DNA of 36,207 nucleotides from Clostridiales bacterium (GCA_029055565.1 JAIDCZ010000019.1:1-36207); one strand, 5' to 3'; positions 25,124 to 34,259 are shown, numbered from the stretch's first letter. Translations and numbers: made by a program. Notes: generated by a model from the letters alone, not told the origin.

Positions 25124-25262
25124 AGTGATATAGCTTGTTGTGCAAGCAGTGATATTTTTGGCCTACGGCCAAAAGTGATATTTTAGTCTAACGTCTAAAG
25201 TGATATAGCTTGCAGTTGAACGTTAACTTCGCGTTAGCGAAATATCACTTGCCGTAAGGCAA
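25124..25262. repeat. AGTGATAT small-hairpin array
   Basis: AGTGATAT occurs at 25124, 25148, 25174 and 25199 (spacing 24, 26 and 25 bp), and its reverse complement ATATCACT at 25242. Between them are small, different hairpins: GCTTG/CAAGC, TTGGCC/GGCCAA, TTAG/CTAA, TTCGC/GCGAA and TTGCC/GGCAA (25249-25262). No reading frame fits. It occupies the gap between the terminator and the DUF1614-like gene. Confidence 0.75.
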
Positions 25263-25319
25263 ATAGGACTGACATGTTCGTGTGTATATATCGGGATAAT
25301 CTTGGCAACAATCGTGCGT

Positions 25320-25988
25320 ATGATCATAGGACTCGTATTATTGGGCATAGTTGCCGTATTGCTGTTTTTCGGCGTTGCCGAGCGCGTGTTCAAAAGCTTC
25401 GGAGTAGCGTACTGGCTGGCGTTCGTTATGATAGGCGTGCTTATCGGCTGTGCGTTTATTCCCACCTTTACCGTGGGTGCGGTGCAGTTTAACGTAGCCG
25501 GTTTTTTTGCTCCGCTTATATTTGCCGCAGTGTTTTTTGCGCTCGCGTTCAGAATGCGCGAGGTGCGTAGGGCGCTTGTGGTAACGTCGGTTACCGCCGC
25601 GCTGTTTATATCGGTATGGTTGCTTATTGCGCCTATAACGTCGTCTACGGTGTGCGTTATTATAATCGGGTTTCTGTGCGGCGCGGTGGACTATCTTGTC
25701 GGCAAGACAAAAATAGCGGCGTTGTGCGGCATATTTTTGGGTATGCCTATAGGTGACGTCGTGGCGTCGGCAGTCGGAACGTACGTATACGAAACACCGT
25801 TGAGGTTCGGTTCGCCGTCGGCGTTCAACGCCATAATTCTCGCCGCGGTCACCGCCGTGGTGATATTCGAAAGCGTGTCGGCAATCAAGCGCACGATGAA
25901 CCACCGTGCCGGACAAAAGGCGAGGGCGGACGCCGAAATCGCCGAGGAGTTCGATCCGGACGAGTATAAAAAATACTTCGATAAATAA
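25320..25988 (+). CDS. DUF1614-like integral membrane protein (222 aa)
   Basis: The protein has about seven predicted membrane helices and a charged C-terminal tail (AEIAEEFDPDEYKKYFDK). The pattern AERVFKSFGVAYWLAFVMIG...IPTFTVGAVQFNVAGFFAPLIFA resembles DUF1614 (COG4089), membrane proteins of unknown function that often lie beside der in Clostridia; the assignment is from memory of the pattern and is tentative. The frame begins at a TTG (25302), but the ATG at 25320 opens at MIIGLVLLGIV and is my choice; neither has a good ribosome site. A dispersed repeat follows the stop. Confidence 0.6.
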   Translation: MIIGLVLLGIVAVLLFFGVAERVFKSFGVAYWLAFVMIGVLIGCAFIPTFTVGAVQFNVAGFFAPLIFAAVFFALAFRMREVRRALVVTSVTAALFISVWLLIAPITSSTVCVIIIGFLCGAVDYLVGKTKIAALCGIFLGMPIGDVVASAVGTYVYETPLRFGSPSAFNAIILAAVTAVVIFESVSAIKRTMNHRAGQKARADAEIAEEFDPDEYKKYFDK

Positions 25989-25992
25989 AATT

Positions 25993-26031
25993 TAATGCAG
26001 AATTAAGAATGCAGAATGCAGAATTAAGAAA
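25993..26031. repeat. Dispersed GAATTAAGAATT-family repeat, copy 5
   Basis: TGCAGAATTAAGAATGCAGA followed by ATGCAGAATTAAGAA, two tandem GCAGAATTAAGAA units, just after the stop of the DUF1614-like gene. Confidence 0.7.
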
Positions 26032-26046
26032 AAGTATATAAATTAT

Positions 26047-26075
26047 TTTACTTTTTTAAAAAGCTGTGGTAAACT
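26047..26075 (+). promoter_or_regulatory. Sigma-A promoter for der-plsY
   Basis: TTTACT (26047-26052), a 17-nt spacer and extended -10 TGGTAAACT ending at 26075. The start site would be near 26082, leaving a leader of about 5 nt before the ATG at 26088. Confidence 0.6.
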
Positions 26076-26087
26076 ATACGATAGATT

Positions 26088-27398
26088 ATGAAACCTATCG
26101 TAGCAATAGTCGGACGTCCAAACGTCGGCAAATCCACACTTATAAACAGAATAAGCGGACGGCGCGTCGCAATAGTAGACGATATGCCGGGGGTTACTCG
26201 CGACCGAATTTACGCCGACTGCGAGTGGTGTGGCAAGGAATTTACGCTTATCGACACCGGAGGCATTGACGAGAGCGACGACGATATTTCGCGCTCGGTC
26301 AAGCGCCAAGCTATGGACGCTGTGGAAATAGCGTCCGTAGTTGTATTCGTTACCGATATTAAGCAAGGCATGCTCGCCGGCGACGGCGATATTGCCGAGG
26401 TATTGCGCAAAAGCAAAAAGCCGGTCGTGCTGGCCGTAAACAAGGCCGACGCGGCTAACCGCGACAACGTGTACGACTTTTACGGTCTTGGTCTCGGCGA
26501 ACCCATACTCGTTTCAGCAGAGCACGGCTCGGGCGTGGGCGATCTTTTGGACGAGGTGTGCAAGGAGTTCGAGCTTGCGGAGGATTCGGGCGAAAACGCA
26601 CCGCTTAAGATTGCGGTCGTAGGTAAGCCCAACGTAGGCAAGTCGAGCCTTGTCAATAGACTGTTGGGCTACGAGCGTACGATAGTGTCAAATATTGCCG
26701 GCACTACACGCGACGCCATTGATACGCCGATCACCGTAAATGGCAAGGATTATATTTTAATCGACACGGCCGGTATGCGCCGCAAACGCGATATAGAGGA
26801 CAAGTCCATCGAGCGGTATTCGGTTATGCGCGCCATAGCCGCGATTAAGCGTGCGGACGTGGTGCTCGTAGTCATGGACGCGTCGCAGCCTATAGCCGAG
26901 CAAGACGAAAAGATAGCCGGACTTGTGCATGAATCGGGCAAGCCGTCCGTCGTTGTTTTGAATAAGTGGGACGCAGTGGAAAAGTCCACCAATACGCTTA
27001 AGGAAAAGACCGACGACCTAAAGGAACACCTCGCGTTTATGAGCTACTTTACAAGCGTGTCGGTATCTGCGCTTACCGGTCAGCGCGTGGAAAAGATTTT
27101 ACAGACCGCGGAATACGTTTGGCAAAACGTGTCGCGCAGAATATCCACTGGTTTACTTAACGAGCTTGTAGGCCAAGCCGTTGCCATGACCGAGCCTACT
27201 GCGCGAAAGGGGCGCAAGGCCAAAATTCTGTACGTATCCCAGCCGAGCGTTTGCCCGCCGCTGTTCGTGTTCAAGGTGAACGACGCCAAGCTGATACACT
27301 TTTCGTACGAGCGGTATTTGGAAAACGCGCTTCGGCGCGCCTTCGACTTTACCGGCACTCCAATTACACTTAAATTTATAGGACGTGAAGAAAAATGA
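26088..27398 (+). CDS. der: Ribosome-associated GTPase Der (EngA)
   Basis: Der is an essential GTPase for 50S ribosome assembly, unique in having two G domains in tandem. G1 motifs GRPNVGKS (residues 8-15) and GKPNVGKS (residues 179-186), switch motifs PGVTRDR and AGTTRDA, DTGG and DTAG, and the NKAD and NKWD guanine-recognition motifs are all present, followed by the KH-like C-terminal domain. Length 436 is normal. No Shine-Dalgarno precedes the ATG, consistent with the nearly leaderless promoter. Its last four bases overlap the plsY start (ATGA). Confidence 0.97.
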   Translation: MKPIVAIVGRPNVGKSTLINRISGRRVAIVDDMPGVTRDRIYADCEWCGKEFTLIDTGGIDESDDDISRSVKRQAMDAVEIASVVVFVTDIKQGMLAGDGDIAEVLRKSKKPVVLAVNKADAANRDNVYDFYGLGLGEPILVSAEHGSGVGDLLDEVCKEFELAEDSGENAPLKIAVVGKPNVGKSSLVNRLLGYERTIVSNIAGTTRDAIDTPITVNGKDYILIDTAGMRRKRDIEDKSIERYSVMRAIAAIKRADVVLVVMDASQPIAEQDEKIAGLVHESGKPSVVVLNKWDAVEKSTNTLKEKTDDLKEHLAFMSYFTSVSVSALTGQRVEKILQTAEYVWQNVSRRISTGLLNELVGQAVAMTEPTARKGRKAKILYVSQPSVCPPLFVFKVNDAKLIHFSYERYLENALRRAFDFTGTPITLKFIGREEK

Positions 27399-28111
27399 CG
27401 ATATCCGTACCTATGCAAATCCTCGCGGGTGCACTCGTAGCCGTAGGCTCGTACTTCGTGGGGAATATAAACAACGCAATACTTATAAGCCGCCTCAAGG
27501 GCAATGACATACGCCAATGCGGTAGCGGTAACCCCGGTACTATGAACATGCTTCGTACATACGGCAAGGCTCTCGGCGTGCTTACGCTTATACTGGACGT
27601 CCTAAAGGGCGTGGTGCCGTGCTTGCTCGGTTGGTTGTTTATGGGCAATGGGCAGTTTTTGCGGCTCGGTTCGGATAGAATAGGAATGTACGTGGCCGGT
27701 ATATTCGCCGTGCTCGGACATATTTATCCGGTTACTATGAAGTTCCACGGCGGCAAGGGCGCGGCTACCATTATAGGCGTGTGTCTTACTTTGCAGCCGC
27801 TGTACACGCTGGTTACCTTCGTGTTCGGAGTCGTATTCTTGATAGTTACCAAGGTCGGCTCGCTGACTTCGTTTATAATAATAAGCGCACCGCTCGCGCT
27901 GGAGGGCTTGCGCGCCGCGCAAAACCCCATAGGCGTGTACGCGTCGATAATACTATTTGCCATGTACTTGCTAAGTTTGTTTGCGCATCATAAAAACGTA
28001 AGCAAATCGTTTTACGGCAACGAGGGGCGGGTAGTGCTGTTCAAACCCAAAAAGGCCAAACCTCAACCCGACCGTTCGTTCGTGTACGAGGACTACGTAA
28101 TAGCCGAATAA
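27395..28111 (+). CDS. plsY: Glycerol-3-phosphate acyltransferase PlsY
   Basis: PlsY is an integral membrane enzyme that acylates glycerol-3-phosphate from acyl-phosphate, starting phospholipid synthesis. Conserved blocks are [21 protein letters not shown]...LDVLKG and [18 protein letters not shown], with a late AHHKNV. About seven membrane helices are predicted. At 238 aa it is longer than the usual 200, owing to a charged C-terminal tail. It is translationally coupled to der through the ATGA overlap. In many Firmicutes gpsA follows before spoIVA; here it does not. Confidence 0.93.
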   Translation: MTISVPMQILAGALVAVGSYFVGNINNAILISRLKGNDIRQCGSGNPGTMNMLRTYGKALGVLTLILDVLKGVVPCLLGWLFMGNGQFLRLGSDRIGMYVAGIFAVLGHIYPVTMKFHGGKGAATIIGVCLTLQPLYTLVTFVFGVVFLIVTKVGSLTSFIIISAPLALEGLRAAQNPIGVYASIILFAMYLLSLFAHHKNVSKSFYGNEGRVVLFKPKKAKPQPDRSFVYEDYVIAE

Positions 28112-28123
28112 TAAATTGCGATT

Positions 28124-28157
28124 AAAAACCGCCGCACGTATAAGCGCGGCGGTTTTT
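28124..28157 (+). terminator. Rho-independent terminator after plsY
   Basis: AAAAACCGCCGC (28124-28135) pairs with GCGGCGGTTTTT (28146-28157) around a 10-nt loop. Confidence 0.92.
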
Positions 28158-28234
28158 CGTGCAAAAAATAAAAACACATTATTGGTCTTTTAAAAAAATT
28201 ATTCGCATACATTAAACCGTAATCGATTGCGGCG

Positions 28235-28263
28235 GCATATTACGCATGCTCGCAACATATATG
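28235..28263 (+). promoter_or_regulatory. SigE-type promoter for spoIVA
   Basis: GCATATT (28235-28241), a 14-nt spacer and CATATATG (28256-28263). The mother-cell sigma-E consensus is about KMATATT, 14-15 nt, CATACANT. The -35 matches fully, the -10 at five of seven defined positions. Confidence 0.7.
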
Positions 28264-28294
28264 TAAGATTAGTAATCACGCCCATGGAGGTAAT

Positions 28295-29770
28295 ATGGAA
28301 GAGTACGACGTTTATAACGATATCAAGGAGCGCACCGGCGGAGATATTTATATCGGCGTCGTAGGACCGGTGCGATCGGGCAAGTCAACGTTCATAACCA
28401 ACTTTATGAACACGTTCGTTTTGCCGTCGGCAAGCGGATACGAGCTTGAGCGTATGCGCGACGAATTGCCGCAAAGCGCCGAGGGCAAGGCCGTTATGAC
28501 GACCCAGCCTAAGTTCGTTCCCGCCGAGGCCGTAACCGTAACGCTAAGCGACACTGCCAAAATTTCGGTGCGGCTTGTCGATTGCGTAGGCTACATGGTG
28601 GACGGCGCTACCGGACACAAGGACGGCAAGGAGGAGCGCATGGTCAAAACGCCGTGGAGCGATTCGCCCATGCCGTTCGAGCGCGCCGCCGAAATCGGCA
28701 CCAAAAAGGTGATTGCCGATCATTCCACCATCGGCGTGGTAATGACGAGCGACGGCTCTATAAAGACCGAACTGCCCAGAGACGCGTACGTGGCGGCGGA
28801 GGAGCGCACGGTAAACGAGCTTAAAAACTTGGGTAAGCCGTTCGTAATAGTGCTCAACTCGTCGGTGCCCAATTCGCAAGAAACCAAAAAGCTGGCCAAA
28901 GCGCTTGCCGAAAAGTACGGCAACGCCGTAATCCCGCTTAACGTAAGCGCGCTTACCAAGGCGGACGTAGTTAAGCTGTTTGAAACGGTGCTTTACGAAT
29001 TTCCGTTGCGCGATATTTATATCCAGTCGGCCAACTGGATTAAGGCCTTGGACGGCACCAATCCGATAGTGGGCGAGCTGCTTACGCGTTCGGTAGCCGT
29101 TGCCGAGGGCAAAACCAAAATGCGCGACTGCGTGGCCGGCGCTACCGAGCTTGACAGCGAGTTTTTCGATACCGTGGAGCTTAAAAGCGTGGAGCTTGAC
29201 AAGGGTCGTGCTGTGTATGCCGTAAAGGAAAAGGACGGACTGTTCTACCGTGCGTTGCAAGAGGAATGCGGACTGGAAATCAAGGACGAGTTCGACCTTA
29301 TGGCAATGCTCGGCGACTTGGTCAAAGCTAAGCGTCAGTTCGACAAGCTTAGCGCCGCGCTAAACGAAGTGGCGGAAACCGGCTACGGCGTTGTTACGCC
29401 CACCATCGACGAAATGTCGCTTGACGAGCCGCAAATATTCAAGCAAGGCTCGCGCTTCGGCGTCAAGCTTAAGGCATCGGCGCCCAGTCTGCACATAATG
29501 CGCGTGGATATAGAAACGGAGGTTTGTCCGGTAGTCGGCACCGAACAGCAAAGCGAGGATTTGGTTCACTATCTGCTTAGCGAGTTCGAGCAAAACCCCA
29601 AGGGTATTTGGCAGACAAATATGTTCGGCAAACCGCTCGACTGTCTGGTAAACGAAAACCTAAACAACAAGCTTTCCGCAATGCCCGCCGAAACGCAAAA
29701 GAAAATGCGCAAAACCTTGTCTCGCATTATCAACGAGGGTAGGGGCGGCATAATTTGTATACTGCTGTAA
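28295..29770 (+). CDS. spoIVA: Stage IV sporulation protein A, coat ATPase
   Basis: SpoIVA polymerises by ATP hydrolysis on the forespore surface and is the base layer of the spore coat. The opening NDIKERTGGDIYIGVVGPVRSGKSTFITNFM contains the Walker A motif (GPVRSGKS, residues 24-31), and the LVDCVGYMVDGATGHKDG block is characteristic of SpoIVA. Length 491 and the C-terminal end (INEGRGGIICILL) match the family. GGAGG (28286-28290) serves the ATG. It follows a SigE-like promoter and precedes a terminator, so it is a single-gene unit. Confidence 0.97.
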   Translation: MEEYDVYNDIKERTGGDIYIGVVGPVRSGKSTFITNFMNTFVLPSASGYELERMRDELPQSAEGKAVMTTQPKFVPAEAVTVTLSDTAKISVRLVDCVGYMVDGATGHKDGKEERMVKTPWSDSPMPFERAAEIGTKKVIADHSTIGVVMTSDGSIKTELPRDAYVAAEERTVNELKNLGKPFVIVLNSSVPNSQETKKLAKALAEKYGNAVIPLNVSALTKADVVKLFETVLYEFPLRDIYIQSANWIKALDGTNPIVGELLTRSVAVAEGKTKMRDCVAGATELDSEFFDTVELKSVELDKGRAVYAVKEKDGLFYRALQEECGLEIKDEFDLMAMLGDLVKAKRQFDKLSAALNEVAETGYGVVTPTIDEMSLDEPQIFKQGSRFGVKLKASAPSLHIMRVDIETEVCPVVGTEQQSEDLVHYLLSEFEQNPKGIWQTNMFGKPLDCLVNENLNNKLSAMPAETQKKMRKTLSRIINEGRGGIICILL

Positions 29771-29790
29771 CGCTGTGTGTAGTAATAGTG

Positions 29791-29827
29791 AAAACGCTTT
29801 GTCGGTATTATGACAGAGCGTTTTTTT
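29791..29827 (+). terminator. Rho-independent terminator after spoIVA
   Basis: AAAACGCT (29791-29798) with TGTC inside pairs with GACA and AGCGTTTT, followed by a T-run ending at 29827. Confidence 0.88.
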
Positions 29828-29850
29828 GTTTTACAGCGCCGCAAAATTCA

Positions 29851-29879
29851 TTGACAAAAAAATTCTGCGGTGGTAAAAT
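29851..29879 (+). promoter_or_regulatory. Sigma-A promoter for the ABC exporter
   Basis: TTGACA (29851-29856), a 17-nt spacer and TAAAAT (29874-29879) with an extended -10 TGG. Confidence 0.9.
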
Positions 29880-29924
29880 TTACATGTAAGATAGATTATA
29901 GATTAAAGGATAAGAGAGATTATT

Positions 29925-31700
29925 GTGATTAAAGTTCTTATGAAAAGCGTAAGGGAATACAAGCTTGCGTCAATACTTTCGCCCGTTTTCGTCGGACTGG
30001 AAGTGGTAATGGAATGCCTTATTCCGTTTGTTATTTCCAAGCTGGTCAATTCCATAGACGTGGCTAACGGTGCTACGGTTAAAATGAGCGAAATATGGAC
30101 GTACGGCGGCATACTTATTGCTATGGCGTTTGCTTCGCTTGCATTCGGAGCGTTGGCCGGTGCGTTTTGCGCCAAGGCGTCGGCGGGGTTTGCAAAAAAT
30201 CTGCGCAAGGATTTGTACTACAAGGTGCAAGATTTTTCGTTTGAAAATATCGACAAGTTTTCAACCCCGTCGCTTGTTACGCGTATGACCACCGACGTTA
30301 CCAACGTGCAGTTCGCGTATATGATGATTATACGCGCCGCGGTCAGAAGTCCGCTCATGATGGTATTCTCGCTGGTTATGACCTTTATAATGGGCGGCAA
30401 CCTCGGCTGGATATTCGTCGCGGTAATCCCGCCGCTGGCGTTCTTGTTGTTCTTTATAATGAAAAAGGCAATGCCGCTGTTCCACCGCGTATTCAAAAAG
30501 TACGACAACCTTAACGAGTCCATACAAGAGAATATTCGCGGAATGCGCGTCGTTAAGTCGTACGTGCGCGAGGACTACGAAAAGCAGAAGTTCGACCACG
30601 CAGCGACCGACGTTCAAATGGACTTTACCAAGGCCGAACGCATACTCGCGTGGAACCACCCGATTATGCAATTCTTTTTTTACGGCGTACTGTCGGCGGT
30701 GCTGTTTTTAGGCTCGTATTTTATACTGAAGTCTAACGGCGCCACCAGCGTGGGCGAGGTGTCCCAACTCGTAGTGTACGGCATGCAAATACTTATGTCG
30801 CTTATGATGTTCTCCATGGTATTTGCAATGATAGTTATGTCGATCGAAAGCGCGCGCCGTATTTGCGAAATCCTCGGCGAGGAGAGCACTATCAAGAGTC
30901 CGGAAAACGCGGTTACCGAAGTGGAAAACGGCGATATAGATTTTTCGGGCGTCAACTTTAAGTATTCGGCTACGGCCGAACGTTACGCCTTGGAGGGCGT
31001 CGATTTACATATTAAATCGGGCGAGACCATAGGTATAATCGGCGGCACGGGTTCAAGCAAGACTACGCTCGTAAATCTCGTTTCGCGGCTGTACGACGCC
31101 ACAGACGGCGCCGTATGCGTCGGCGGGCGCAACGTCAAGGAATACGACCTTACCGCACTGCGCGATTCCGTGGCCGTCGTGTTGCAAAAAAACGAGCTGT
31201 TTTCCGGCACCATCAAGGAGAACTTGCGCTGGGGCGATCCCAACGCTACCGACGAGGAGCTTGTGGAAGCGTGCAAGCTTGCTCAAGCCGACGAGTTTAT
31301 TCAAGGCTTCCCCAACGGCTACGATACTTATATAGAGCAAGGCGGCACCAACGTTTCGGGCGGGCAAAAGCAACGGCTTTGCATAGCGCGCGCGTTGCTT
31401 AAAAAGCCTAAGGTTCTTATCCTCGACGATTCCACCAGCGCGGTGGATACGCATACCGACGCGCTCATTCGCAAGGCGTTTAGGGAGTACATACCCGAAA
31501 CGACCAAGATTATAATAGCGCAACGCACGTCGTCGGTGGAGGACGCCGACCGTATAGTTATTATGGACAACGGCAAGATTAACGCCGTCGGCACGCACAA
31601 GCAACTCCTTGGCACCAATCCCATTTACACCGAGGTCTATACCACGCAAAACAAAAAGTCCAACGACGACGCTATGGTAGGAGGTGGCGACAATGAGTAA
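29925..31700 (+). CDS. ABC exporter subunit with degenerate nucleotide site (591 aa)
   Basis: A half-transporter: an N-terminal domain of six predicted membrane helices (about residues 1-320) and a C-terminal ATPase domain. The Walker A is GGTGSSKT (residues 373-380), with Ser in place of the usual Gly before Lys. The signature VSGGQ is intact (residues 477-481). After Walker B the catalytic Glu is Asp (ILDDSTSAVD, D502). This pattern is that of the non-catalytic subunit of heterodimeric exporters such as TM287/288. The start is a GTG at 29925; the ribosome site is weak. The second subunit overlaps its end by 8 bp. Substrate is unknown; such pairs often export drugs or lipids. Confidence 0.9.
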   Translation: MIKVLMKSVREYKLASILSPVFVGLEVVMECLIPFVISKLVNSIDVANGATVKMSEIWTYGGILIAMAFASLAFGALAGAFCAKASAGFAKNLRKDLYYKVQDFSFENIDKFSTPSLVTRMTTDVTNVQFAYMMIIRAAVRSPLMMVFSLVMTFIMGGNLGWIFVAVIPPLAFLLFFIMKKAMPLFHRVFKKYDNLNESIQENIRGMRVVKSYVREDYEKQKFDHAATDVQMDFTKAERILAWNHPIMQFFFYGVLSAVLFLGSYFILKSNGATSVGEVSQLVVYGMQILMSLMMFSMVFAMIVMSIESARRICEILGEESTIKSPENAVTEVENGDIDFSGVNFKYSATAERYALEGVDLHIKSGETIGIIGGTGSSKTTLVNLVSRLYDATDGAVCVGGRNVKEYDLTALRDSVAVVLQKNELFSGTIKENLRWGDPNATDEELVEACKLAQADEFIQGFPNGYDTYIEQGGTNVSGGQKQRLCIARALLKKPKVLILDDSTSAVDTHTDALIRKAFREYIPETTKIIIAQRTSSVEDADRIVIMDNGKINAVGTHKQLLGTNPIYTEVYTTQNKKSNDDAMVGGGDNE

Positions 31701-33660
31701 GTCACCTATGAACGAAAAAGCTATGGGCAAGCCGCCCAAGCGCAAAATGGAAAAGGGCGTACTGTGGCGCGCGATAAAAGCCGTGTTCAAGTGCTATCCC
31801 AAAATGATGACGTTCACGCTCGTTTTTATAATAGTAAACGCCATTATCAGTTCTATTCCGTCAATCTTTATGGAGCGCGTATTCTCCGTCGCGGGCGAGG
31901 CGCTCAAGCAGCTTAAGGTTACGCCCACGCTCAATCTATGGGCGGTGTACGGCAAGGAGATTGTTACGGACCTACTCATACTTATCGGCTTGTACGTAAT
32001 TTCGCTCGTTATGGGCGCAGTCGATAAGCAAATGATGGCTATTATCACGCAAGGCTTCCTCAAAAAAATGCGCGGCCGTATGTTCGACGGAATGCAAAAC
32101 TTGCCTATCAAGTATTTCGATTCAAACAGCAACGGCGATATAATGAGCTACTACACCAACGATATCGACGCGCTTAGGCAAATGATTTCCCAGTCGTTGC
32201 CGCAGTTCCTCACTTCGGCCATAATGGTGCTTACTCTGTTCTGCATTATGCTGTACTACAGCTTTTGGCTTACGCTCATAGTGCTCGTCGGCGTATTCTT
32301 TATCGTTTTGGTAACCAAGATCGTCGGCGGCGGTGCCGGCAAATACTTCGTGGGTCAGCAACGCGCAGTCGGCAAGACCGAGGGCTTTATTGAGGAAATG
32401 ATGAACGGCCAAAAGGTCGTCAAGGTGTTCTGTCACGAAAACGCGGCCAAGGCCGATTTCGACAAGGTAAACGAATATTTGTACGACCAGTCCAACCGCG
32501 CCAACCGTTATGCAAATATGCTTATGCCCATACTCGGCAACATCGGTCACGTACTGTACGTTGTGGTTGCGCTGGTGGGCGGCGCGTTCATTATCGGCGC
32601 AGTGTCCAACGTATCTATCGGCTCTTTGGTGGGCGACGATCTTGCTGTGTTCAACATTGCGCTCGTTGTTGCGTTTTTGCAAATGACGCGCCAGTTCTGC
32701 AACAACATCAACCAAGTTTCCAACCAAATCAACTCTGTTGTTATGGGCGTTGCCGGCGCTAAGCGCGTGTTCGACCTTATCGACCAGAAGCCCGAGGCCG
32801 ACGACGGCTACGTTACGCTCGTCAATGCACGCGAGGTGGACGGTGTTATTACCGAGTGCGAGGAGCGCACCGACGTTTGGGCGTGGAAGCACCCGCACGG
32901 CGACGGCACGGTGACGTACACCAAGCTTTGCGGCGACGTCGTTCTGGACGAGGTCGACTTCGAGTACGAAAAGGGTAAGCCGGTTTTGCAAGACGTTTCA
33001 ATCTTTGCCAAGCCCGGACAAAAGGTCGCGTTCGTAGGTGCTACCGGCGCTGGCAAAACCACTATTACCAATCTTATCAATCGTTTCTACGACATTGCCG
33101 ACGGCAAAATACGGTACGACGGTATCAATATCAACAAGATTAAAAAGGCCGACCTTCGGCGTAGCTTGGGCATAGTTTTGCAAGACACCAACTTGTTCAC
33201 CGGCACGGTTATGGATAATATCCGCTACGGCAAGTTGGACGCCACCGACGACGATTGTATAGCGGCGGCCAAGCTGGCGGGCGCGGACGACTTTATTAGG
33301 CGCTTGCCCGAAGGCTACGACACTATGCTCACCAGTAACGGCGCCAATCTGTCGCAAGGCCAGCGCCAGCTCGTATCTATCGCTCGCGCCGCGGTTGCCG
33401 ACCCGCCGGTAATGATACTGGACGAAGCCACTTCGTCCATAGATACTCGCACGGAAGCTATAGTGTCGCGCGGTATGGACGCGCTTATGCACGGCAGAAC
33501 GGTGTTCGTAATAGCGCATAGGCTGTCTACCGTCAAGAACTCCGACGTCATCATCGTGCTCGACCACGGCCGAATAATCGAGCGCGGCAGTCACGAAAAA
33601 CTGATAGAACGAAAAGGTCAGTATTACAGACTGTATACCGGCGCGTTCGAGCTGGAATAG
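31693..33660 (+). CDS. ABC exporter subunit with catalytic nucleotide site (655 aa)
   Basis: The partner half-transporter. Six predicted membrane helices (about residues 25-335) are followed by the ATPase domain. Walker A is canonical (GATGAGKT, residues 449-456) and Walker B ends in the catalytic Glu (MILDEATSS, E578), but the signature is LSQGQ (residues 553-557) rather than LSGGQ. Together with the first subunit this gives one good and one degenerate ATP site. An insert of about 45 residues between the membrane and ATPase domains (around DVWAWKHPHGDG) lengthens it. ATG 31693 follows GGAGGT; a GTG at 31684 lies inside that site. Confidence 0.92.
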   Translation: MSKSPMNEKAMGKPPKRKMEKGVLWRAIKAVFKCYPKMMTFTLVFIIVNAIISSIPSIFMERVFSVAGEALKQLKVTPTLNLWAVYGKEIVTDLLILIGLYVISLVMGAVDKQMMAIITQGFLKKMRGRMFDGMQNLPIKYFDSNSNGDIMSYYTNDIDALRQMISQSLPQFLTSAIMVLTLFCIMLYYSFWLTLIVLVGVFFIVLVTKIVGGGAGKYFVGQQRAVGKTEGFIEEMMNGQKVVKVFCHENAAKADFDKVNEYLYDQSNRANRYANMLMPILGNIGHVLYVVVALVGGAFIIGAVSNVSIGSLVGDDLAVFNIALVVAFLQMTRQFCNNINQVSNQINSVVMGVAGAKRVFDLIDQKPEADDGYVTLVNAREVDGVITECEERTDVWAWKHPHGDGTVTYTKLCGDVVLDEVDFEYEKGKPVLQDVSIFAKPGQKVAFVGATGAGKTTITNLINRFYDIADGKIRYDGININKIKKADLRRSLGIVLQDTNLFTGTVMDNIRYGKLDATDDDCIAAAKLAGADDFIRRLPEGYDTMLTSNGANLSQGQRQLVSIARAAVADPPVMILDEATSSIDTRTEAIVSRGMDALMHGRTVFVIAHRLSTVKNSDVIIVLDHGRIIERGSHEKLIERKGQYYRLYTGAFELE

Positions 33661-33721
33661 AACGAATACAAAAAGCGACGAGGCAAAGCACACTTCCCAT
33701 AGAGAATTATTATAAAAACAA

Positions 33722-33764
33722 ATAGTCCACTATTTTCACTTACGAAAATGGTGGACTATATTTT
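33722..33764 (+). terminator. Rho-independent terminator after the ABC exporter
   Basis: ATAGTCCAC (33722-33730) and ATTTTC pair with GAAAAT and GTGGACTAT (33751-33759), followed by a T-rich tail. Confidence 0.82.
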
Positions 33765-33801
33765 ATGTTTGGTTAGATAAATTGAAAATTGTACAACGAC
33801 T

Positions 33802-33886
33802 CGTCATTGCGAGGGAGCAACGCGACCGCGGCAATCCAGACTTAAAGTATTTTTTCTGGATTGCTTCGCTTACGCTCGCAATGACG
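33802..33886. repeat. REP-like imperfect palindrome (85 bp)
   Basis: CGTCATTGCGAG at one end and CTCGCAATGACG at the other, with GCAATCCAGA and TCTGGATTGC inside. This CATTGCGAG...CTCGCAATG type of intergenic palindrome is widespread in bacteria. It lies between the ABC terminator and the minus-strand gene. Confidence 0.8.
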
Positions 33887-33914
33887 GTAAAACGCTAAAT
33901 TGAAATTTATTAAA

Positions 33915-34253
33915 TTATTTTTTTGATTGCAACTCATTATAACAATTTTCGCATAGCCAATCAAACTCATCTTCCGACAAATAAACTTTTTCCGTTGTAT
34001 GTTTATCTATGGTCTTAAAACATACTGCACAATGGTCATGCCAAATTTCCGAAAAATCGCCGTTAGTAACTTTCATTAACTCATCAGCTTTACTTGCAGG
34101 TATAATGCGTTCATACCATAATGCAACATTGTTAAAAAACATTTCTTTCAGTTTTGCCGCATATTCTTGCGGAGAAACGAGCGCAAATTTTTCGTTCTTA
34201 ATCTCGTCAGAAATATCCACAATATCTACCTCCGCTAAATTACTGTTTGCCAT
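33915..34253 (-). CDS. Small protein with paired CxxC motifs, unknown function (112 aa)
   Basis: The C-terminal half has CAVC and CENC motifs (C-x2-C ... C-x2-C), spaced as in a small zinc finger. The first half is acidic and helical (EYAAKLKEMFFNNVALWYERIIPASKADELM). I recognise no family. The start MANSNLAEVD at 34253 is chosen because the TATAAT box lies 6 nt before it; the frame's other ATG at 34271 would overlap the -10. Codons are A+T-rich compared with neighbouring genes, suggesting an accessory gene. It is the only minus-strand gene besides sigG. Confidence 0.7.
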   Translation of the reverse strand: MANSNLAEVDIVDISDEIKNEKFALVSPQEYAAKLKEMFFNNVALWYERIIPASKADELMKVTNGDFSEIWHDHCAVCFKTIDKHTTEKVYLSEDEFDWLCENCYNELQSKK

Positions 34254-34259
34254 TCTATT

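Noticed and set aside
25124-25262. The AGTGATAT array as a CRISPR
   Set aside because: The repeat is only 8 bp, the intervening pieces are hairpins and not unique spacers, and no cas gene is nearby.
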